Virus record (IMG/VR): IMGVR_UViG_3300017751_000260 | Span: 1-22,676 of that record | Origin: a virus | DNA: 22,676 nucleotides | Reading direction: 5' to 3' (one strand) | In this document: positions 16,923-22,676 of the stretch, piece by piece | Layout: each line of letters opens with the position of its first letter | How positions within the stretch are numbered: position 1 is the stretch's first letter | The notes under the pieces: model-generated | What the model was told of the DNA's origin: nothing | Seen by the model: the letters and a program-made list of their open reading frames with translations, nothing else | Database searches by the model: none | Program-made: the position numbers and the translations under genes

Positions 16923-17645
16923 ATGGCTAAGATAAGTACATATCCTATTACATCACCTGTAGTAGACGCAGATAAGTGGATTGGAACAGATTCAAAAAGT
17001 TTAAATCAAACTAAAAACTTTACTGCGAAAGATGTAGCTATTTATCTTAATAGTAAATCTAAAATAGAATCAGATTCTTTAAGGTATAAGTTTCAAAACT
17101 GGGTGACTGGGGATGTTAGAGAAAACGGAACTATTTCTTTTGCTACTAGTAATATTGGTAATTCAGTTAATTTTAGTTCACTAAGTACTTTTATGTTAAG
17201 TAAGTTTAGTAAAGCTTTAGTTGATGTTCAGTCATTTTATACAAATCCATTAATAGGTTCTCAAGTAATGATTTCTGAAGCAGCTAATGTTTCACAATTT
17301 GGGATATATTCCTGGAACTCTGCGGCATTAAATGCTGGAGATGCTAACTTTAGTGACATTGGAGTTACATATATTAACGGTAATGGTACCTTAAAAGCAA
17401 ATCAAGATTATTTTATATCTTTGCTGCAATATGATACTGCGGCTGCGTCTGGTGATAAAAACTTTACAGAAACCGTTTCCTTATCACAAACGTGGACAGT
17501 AAATCATAATTTAAATAAATATCCTGCAGTTTCAGTTTTAGATACAGCAGGTACAGAAATATACGGTCAGATTGACTATGTTAGTTTGACACAAGTAGTA
17601 ATAACATTTGTACTACCAGTCGCAGGAAGAGTGACTTGTAATTAA
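16923..17645 (+). CDS. Putative tail fibre or receptor-binding protein
   Basis: 240 aa. N-terminal MAKISTYPITSPVVDADKWI is a conserved phage fibre start. The middle domain (80-175) is mixed beta. The C-terminal part QTWTVNHNLNKYPAVSVLDT, then GQIDYVSLTQVVITF resembles the compact tip domain that follows fibre repeats in many phages. Followed by two longer fibre-like genes, so this may be a short adaptor or alternative tip. Confidence 0.6.
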   Translation: MAKISTYPITSPVVDADKWIGTDSKSLNQTKNFTAKDVAIYLNSKSKIESDSLRYKFQNWVTGDVRENGTISFATSNIGNSVNFSSLSTFMLSKFSKALVDVQSFYTNPLIGSQVMISEAANVSQFGIYSWNSAALNAGDANFSDIGVTYINGNGTLKANQDYFISLLQYDTAAASGDKNFTETVSLSQTWTVNHNLNKYPAVSVLDTAGTEIYGQIDYVSLTQVVITFVLPVAGRVTCN

Positions 17646-17663
17646 TTAATAAAGAAAAAAACA

Positions 17664-19835
17664 ATGGCAATAAAATTTTTAAGTAATGTAGACATACAAG
17701 GGAGTTTAACATTAAACGATAATCAATTAACAAACTTTGTAGTTGAAAACTTATCATCTGACCCTTCATTTGCAAATTCATTTGTTGGTCGACTATATTA
17801 CAATAACTCAACAACACCTGGTACATTAAAAGTCTGCGTTGAAGTAAATAGTGGTACAAATACTGCAACATATGTAAGTCTAGATAGTACAGATGGAGTA
17901 AATACATTTACAAATTCTAATGGAACTTATGTTTCGGCTGGAACAGAAAACTCAAGTGCAACAGGTGATGTAACGATGGGTACTATAGATTTATCAGCGG
18001 CTGATGGTAATACTGCTACAAATGCAACAAGATTTTTATCTAAAGATAACAAATGGGAAGTTCCAATATATACTACTGATTCTGGAGGAACAGTTACAGG
18101 AGTAAGCGGTACCGCTCCAATAGTATCAGATGGTTCTTCAACAACTCCCACAATTTCTATTTCAAATATGGGCGCAGCATCAGCTGGTTCTGGTGGTAGT
18201 GCTGGAGCTGTTCCTGCACCAGTTGCTGGAGACCAAGTTAAGTTCTTAAGAGGTGATGGTACATTTGCTACTCCTTCTGGTTCATATACATCTTGGACAA
18301 TTGCAAGTGATGGTGTATCTGGTACTAATACGGTATCTGACGGACAAACAGCAACATTTACTGGAGGAACTTACATTACTACTGCAACATCTACTAGAAC
18401 AACAACTTTTAATCACGATACAACATCAAGAACTGACACTACGTCTACAGACACAGTGGGTTCTGGAGCATCATTTACTAAAGTAGACTCTATAACTACA
18501 AACGGAACTGGTCACGTTACAGCAATAAATGTAGAGACTATAACAATGGATGCTTTTGATAATTATGATTCTTGGACATTAGCAGGTGACGGTGGTACTT
18601 CACAAACAATATCAAGTAGTAATACCGCAACTATTGCAGGTGGTACAAACATTAGTACTACAGCAAGCGCTACAGACACATTAACAGTAAACCTAGATGA
18701 TAGTATTACTTTATCTGGTGATATAACAATACAAGGTGGGGACATAACTACATCTGCAGCAACAACAACATTTACTATAAAAGATGATGAATCTTCAGCT
18801 TTAACTTTCTCTTCTTCTGGCTCAGCAAACTTATTAAAATTAGATACTACTGCAAGTGAAGGAGTTAGTGTTACAGGATTATTTAGTGTTTCTGGAGCTG
18901 CTACTTTAACTGGTGGGTTTACTGCTGGTGCAGATTCAGCAATGGGTACTAATAAAATTACTGGACTTAAGACTGCTACTAACACTGATGAAGCTACTAA
19001 CTTAGGTCAAGTACAAGCTTTAGTAGCTGGAGTTGGAGTTTTTCAAGGAGCATACGATGCAACTAATAACAATCCAGCATTATCTGGAGGTAGTAACGTT
19101 GCTCTTACAACTGGAGATTACTTTGTTGTATCAGTAGATGGTACTAATGCAGTATTGGGAGTACTTGAAGTTGGTGATTTAATATTTGCTAATAATGATA
19201 TTACAGCAGGTTCTTCTCCAAATATTTCTAATTATACTGTAGTACGTCAAGATGCAAACATTGCAGGAAGCGGTTCAACTGATGCTGGAACAGAAAAAGG
19301 AGTTTCTGGATTTGATTCAGCTTTCTTTGATGTTTCAGTTAATGGTTGGGTTCAAATAAAAGATGACAGTATAGCTTTAGGAACAAAAACAACTGGTAAT
19401 TATACTGAATCTGTAGCTGCAAGTTCTACTAACAATAGATTAGGTATTGCAGTTAGTGGAGCAGCTGGTGAAGGACAAGATGCGGTAGTTGGTTTAAACA
19501 TTACTGGACAAACTGATTTAGGTTCTAGTGTAGCAGATGCTGATGAGTTCTTAGTTTATGATGCATCAGCAACGACTAATAAAAAAGTAGCTTATTCTGC
19601 AATTGCTGATAGTGTAGTTTCTTCTAATAGTTTCACTGATACATTCCCTAGTACTAACGCTTCTACTTGGACAGTAACTCACGCTTTAGGAACAAATGTA
19701 ATGGTTCAAACGTGGTTAGAAGCAACTGGTCAAGCTGTTTATATTGATTTTGCTAGAACTAGCTCTACTGTAATTACCTTTACAGCATCGTCTACTGTAG
19801 CTGCTGATACTATTAGAGTACTTGTTACTAAGTAA
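17664..19835 (+). CDS. Long tail fibre-like protein 1
   Basis: 723 aa, starting MAIKFLSN, the same first eight residues as the next gene. Highly Ser/Thr/Gly/Asn-rich with repeated beta motifs (for example GSGASFTKVDSITTNGTGHV, LSGDITIQGGD, MGTNKITGLKTATNTDEATN). The C-terminus TWTVTHALGTNVMVQTWLEA...FARTSSTVITFTASS resembles the tip domain at the end of the 240-aa gene. Likely an elongated trimeric receptor-binding fibre. No chaperone peptidase (S74) domain was seen. Confidence 0.7.
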   Translation: MAIKFLSNVDIQGSLTLNDNQLTNFVVENLSSDPSFANSFVGRLYYNNSTTPGTLKVCVEVNSGTNTATYVSLDSTDGVNTFTNSNGTYVSAGTENSSATGDVTMGTIDLSAADGNTATNATRFLSKDNKWEVPIYTTDSGGTVTGVSGTAPIVSDGSSTTPTISISNMGAASAGSGGSAGAVPAPVAGDQVKFLRGDGTFATPSGSYTSWTIASDGVSGTNTVSDGQTATFTGGTYITTATSTRTTTFNHDTTSRTDTTSTDTVGSGASFTKVDSITTNGTGHVTAINVETITMDAFDNYDSWTLAGDGGTSQTISSSNTATIAGGTNISTTASATDTLTVNLDDSITLSGDITIQGGDITTSAATTTFTIKDDESSALTFSSSGSANLLKLDTTASEGVSVTGLFSVSGAATLTGGFTAGADSAMGTNKITGLKTATNTDEATNLGQVQALVAGVGVFQGAYDATNNNPALSGGSNVALTTGDYFVVSVDGTNAVLGVLEVGDLIFANNDITAGSSPNISNYTVVRQDANIAGSGSTDAGTEKGVSGFDSAFFDVSVNGWVQIKDDSIALGTKTTGNYTESVAASSTNNRLGIAVSGAAGEGQDAVVGLNITGQTDLGSSVADADEFLVYDASATTNKKVAYSAIADSVVSSNSFTDTFPSTNASTWTVTHALGTNVMVQTWLEATGQAVYIDFARTSSTVITFTASSTVAADTIRVLVTK

Positions 19836-19866
19836 AAAAATATTACCTTTATAGAAAAATTAAACA

Positions 19867-22605
19867 ATGGCGATTAAATTCCTTAGTAACGTAGTAGGTA
19901 GTGGGGAGATTGAAGGTAATACATTAGACGTAGTAGGAGCAGCAACTTTTCAAGGTGTAGGAGACACCGCATTAATTTTATCTTCTGGTGATGTTATTGT
20001 CGGAGGTTCACACGGTAACTCTGGTCAAGTACTTACTTCCAACGGAGAAAATAATTCTTTAAGCTGGACAGATAAAACTACCAATTCAAATGATTTTTTA
20101 ACTGGATTATCTTTTAATACTGGTAGTGGTGTTTTAACTGCAACAGTAGCAAATCAAAATAATCCAACGGTAGATTTAGATGGTAGATATTTACAATTAG
20201 GTGGGGGAACAATGACAGGAAATATTGTTATTGCAAGTTTATCAACTACTTCTGCTACTAGTTTTATAGGTTCTGTATCTAATCCAATAGTAAATATTTA
20301 TGCTACAAGTGTAAGTGGTCAATTAAAAGGAACTATCGCTTCAACTGTGACTGGTACTACTCAATCACAAGATGATAATTCAACTAAAATTGCAACTACT
20401 GCTTATGTAGATACTGCAGTGTCTGAAATTCCTGCTGGAGACGATACAACATATGACTTAACCACATTACCTAGTGGCACTGGCTTAAGATTAGACCCTT
20501 CGAGTGGTAGTAATGATGATATAACATTTACTGGAACTGGTGGTTTGACTATTACACGAAACAGTCCAACACAATTAACTTTTAATGCTCCAGCGGCTTC
20601 ATCAACACCTACTTTAGCTCAAGTAACTACTGCTGGTTCTACAACTACAAATGCAATTTCAGTAGGAACAATTACAAATAATGGAAGTATAACTACAACA
20701 ACTTCAGCAAGTGTTGGAACAAATCTTACTGTATTAGGTAACTCATCATTAGTAAGTCTAGATGTAGGTGGTGGTTTTGGCTCTACTGGAGTTACAATTA
20801 GTTCTACTGGAAATATATCAGCTAATGGGACAATTACAGGAAACTTAACTGGAAATGTTACTGGTAATGTAACAGGAGATGTAACTGGAGATGTTACTGG
20901 AAATGTTACTGGTAATGTAACTGGAAATTTAACTGGTGATGTTTCTGGAGATTTAAATGGTACGATAAACACATCAACAACAGCAGCAACACAATCACAA
21001 GGAAATAACTCTACTAAAGTAGCAACAACAGCTTATGTGGATACAGCAGTAGGAAATATTCCATCTGGACTTTCATTTGAAGGGAATTGGAATGCTAGTA
21101 CTGACTCACCATCTTTATCTGGTACTACTCCAGCTAATGGAGTTTTTTATATTGTGTCCGTTGCTGGTAGTACAAGTTTAAGTGGGATAACAGATTGGGT
21201 AGTAGGTGATTGGGCGGTATATGTATCTGACGGTGCTGGAACAGATGCTTGGCAAAAAATTGACAACACTTCTACTTTAGGAGGCGCTGGAACATCTACT
21301 AAGATTGCTAAATGGAGTGGAACTACTACTCTTGCAGATAGTACTATTACTGATGACGGTACAGATGTTAGTTTAACTGGTGACTTAACTATTGGTACCG
21401 ATTTAACATTGACTGGAGCTATGGCTAGTGACATAGATATGGGTACTAATAATATTACCAACTTAACAACTGTAAATAATAATAGTACTAGTTATCACTT
21501 CTTAGTTATGAATGGTACTAACGATTACAATGGTCCTGTAAAAGCAAGGACTAAGTCACAAGTTCTAAGTGATATAGGTGCAGGAACAGGTGATGGTACA
21601 GTTACAAGTGTAGCGGCTTTAACATTAGGAACTACTGGAACAGATTTATCAAGTACAGTTAGTGGTGGTTCTGGAGCGGCTGTTATTACTTTAAATGTTC
21701 CTACAGCTTCAGCAGCGAATAGAGGTGCTTTATCTTCAGCAGATTGGTCGACATTTAATAGTAAAACATCTAACACAGGTACTATAACAAGTGTAAGTTC
21801 GACTTCTCCTATTAATGGAAGTGCAAATTCTGGTGGAGTAACTATAAGTATTGATACAGCAGATACTAATACAACAGGTGCTTTAACATCTACAGACTGG
21901 AACACCTTTAATGGTAAGATGCCGCTGACTAATATTAGTTCTAATTATGACGCCACTGGTTCAAAAGCATTTCTTGCAGTAGGTCTTAATGGAAATAGTA
22001 ATGCACTAACATATTCTACGGATATGTATTATGTAGCTGGTTCACCATCAGAATTAGTTGCTCCAAAACTTGGAGTTACAAATGGAATAACTGGAGCTTC
22101 ATTAACTATTTCTGGAACTTCAGCTTTAGACACTATAACTTCTGATAAAGACATAACTTTTACTTCTGGTACAAGTGGCGGTACAGGTTTAGTATATGAC
22201 GCTACTTTAGGTACTGATGGAACATATAGTGGGGAGGTTGCTTATTTTGGAAATTCAACATCTACAAACCAAGGACGTTTATATCAATTGCAAAGTACTG
22301 GAGGATGGGCATATGCTGATGCCGATTCAGCAGCTGGCTCTTCTGGATTATTAGCAGTCGCATTGGGTACAAATTCAGATGATGGAATGTTACTGAGAGG
22401 ATTTATTAGAGATTCAGATTATTCATCTATAGACGGAACAGCAGGTGCTAAACTTTACGTAAATACTCAAACTACTAATAATAGTTTTACTGCAGATATA
22501 CCTACAGGTAGTGGTGATATTGTTCGTATTGTAGGGTATATTACAACTTCTAACTCCAAAACTATTTATTTCTGTCCAGATAATACATTTATAGAACTCG
22601 CTTAA
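19867..22605 (+). CDS. Long tail fibre-like protein 2
   Basis: 912 aa, also starting MAIKFLSN but with different codons. Contains NSTKIATTAYVD and NSTKVATTAYVD, a common phage fibre repeat; a 10-unit GNVT-type 4-aa repeat (about 325-365); and paired GALSSADWSTFNSK and GALTSTDWNTFNGK modules. The C-terminal about 120 residues (LLAVALGTNSDDGMLLRGFI, then GAKLYVNTQTTNNSFTADIP, SGDIVRIVGY, TIYFCPDNTFIEL) form a distinct tip domain known from marine phage fibres. Probably receptor-binding; relation to fibre 1 may be alternative or assembled at another site. Confidence 0.7.
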   Translation: MAIKFLSNVVGSGEIEGNTLDVVGAATFQGVGDTALILSSGDVIVGGSHGNSGQVLTSNGENNSLSWTDKTTNSNDFLTGLSFNTGSGVLTATVANQNNPTVDLDGRYLQLGGGTMTGNIVIASLSTTSATSFIGSVSNPIVNIYATSVSGQLKGTIASTVTGTTQSQDDNSTKIATTAYVDTAVSEIPAGDDTTYDLTTLPSGTGLRLDPSSGSNDDITFTGTGGLTITRNSPTQLTFNAPAASSTPTLAQVTTAGSTTTNAISVGTITNNGSITTTTSASVGTNLTVLGNSSLVSLDVGGGFGSTGVTISSTGNISANGTITGNLTGNVTGNVTGDVTGDVTGNVTGNVTGNLTGDVSGDLNGTINTSTTAATQSQGNNSTKVATTAYVDTAVGNIPSGLSFEGNWNASTDSPSLSGTTPANGVFYIVSVAGSTSLSGITDWVVGDWAVYVSDGAGTDAWQKIDNTSTLGGAGTSTKIAKWSGTTTLADSTITDDGTDVSLTGDLTIGTDLTLTGAMASDIDMGTNNITNLTTVNNNSTSYHFLVMNGTNDYNGPVKARTKSQVLSDIGAGTGDGTVTSVAALTLGTTGTDLSSTVSGGSGAAVITLNVPTASAANRGALSSADWSTFNSKTSNTGTITSVSSTSPINGSANSGGVTISIDTADTNTTGALTSTDWNTFNGKMPLTNISSNYDATGSKAFLAVGLNGNSNALTYSTDMYYVAGSPSELVAPKLGVTNGITGASLTISGTSALDTITSDKDITFTSGTSGGTGLVYDATLGTDGTYSGEVAYFGNSTSTNQGRLYQLQSTGGWAYADADSAAGSSGLLAVALGTNSDDGMLLRGFIRDSDYSSIDGTAGAKLYVNTQTTNNSFTADIPTGSGDIVRIVGYITTSNSKTIYFCPDNTFIELA
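20839..20961 (+). repeat. 12-bp period repeat coding for (Gly-Asn/Asp-Val/Leu-Thr)n
   Basis: About 10 units of GGA-AAT-GTT-ACT type codons with silent variation between units. Encodes a regular GN(V/L)TGDVT run, likely a beta-helical spacer in the fibre shaft. Slippage at such repeats can change fibre length. Confidence 0.85.
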
Positions 22606-22614
22606 TTTTTAATA

Positions 22615-22676
22615 ATGAGCTATAACCAACAAGAACTAATTTTTACTGATAGTAAAATTTATTACATCGAAAAAAA
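22615..22676 (+). CDS. Start of an unidentified gene (partial)
   Basis: ATG 9 bases after the stop of fibre 2, followed by 19 further codons (SYNQQELIFTDSKIYYIEKK) to the window edge. Too short to identify; likely continues the structural module. Confidence 0.5.
   Translation, partial: MSYNQQELIFTDSKIYYIEK

Noticed and set aside
18563-18985. Minus-strand open frames opposite the fibre genes (also 20619-20972, 21147-21461, 21525-21905)
   Set aside because: Their Val/Pro/Ser-rich repeats mirror the Thr/Gly/Asn repeats of the fibres; antisense artefacts.
20839-20961. Non-coding tandem repeat or CRISPR-like array
   Set aside because: It is in frame in the fibre gene, with silent changes between units, and codes a regular 4-residue repeat.

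Overview
The window is AT-rich (roughly two thirds A+T by eye) and reads as a segment of a tailed bacteriophage genome infecting a Bacteroidota host, probably a marine flavobacterium. Three things point there. Several promoters match the Bacteroidota consensus (TTTG, then TAnnTTTG). Start codons are preceded by A-rich leaders and not Shine-Dalgarno sequences. The primase fragment at the left edge looks like the BT4734/VirE-N type typical of Bacteroidota. No tRNA, rRNA, integrase or CRISPR array was seen. Terminase, portal and capsid genes are not in the window and presumably lie to the right.

Layout. (1) 1-9083, minus strand, early/metabolic genes in compact transcription units. At 1-401 is the start of a primase-like gene. 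At 587-3413 is a replication/recombination operon: promoter, structured leader, DnaA domain IV-like protein, single-strand annealing protein, RecE-like exonuclease, two unlisted 50-aa proteins, an SSB-tailed protein and a terminator. At 3398-4930 is a block of small genes with a DUF3310-like protein. At 4966-6967 is a unit led by a class II glutamine amidotransferase domain that runs in the same frame, across one TGA, into a gamma-glutamylcyclotransferase-like domain with a C-terminal zinc-binding module. At 7266-9083 a hypothetical gene is followed by a COOH-NH2 amidoligase-like gene and a strong terminator. (2) 9084-9672 is the divergent control region, with palindromes and a GC-rich leader. 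(3) 9673-22676, mainly plus strand: one small gene, then groEL-groES, a convergent winged-helix-like gene, eleven tiny mostly Lys/Arg-rich genes, a structural protein, a lysis cassette (small membrane protein, spanin-like pair, T7-type amidase, holin), and three fibre genes.

The most interesting content is the set amidoligase + class II amidotransferase + gamma-glutamylcyclotransferase, which suggests the phage makes or edits an amide-linked (gamma-glutamyl/peptide-like) modification. A second layer is shared cis-elements: a GGTC-N6-GACC palindrome family (the 15-mer TTGGTCGTATACGAC occurs three times), ATGTCG repeat arrays upstream of both the primase and groEL, two minus-strand promoters identical at 26 of 32 positions, and a repeat-packed 300-bp intergenic region that could be an origin or control centre. 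All functions are assigned by reading motifs by eye; no database search was run.
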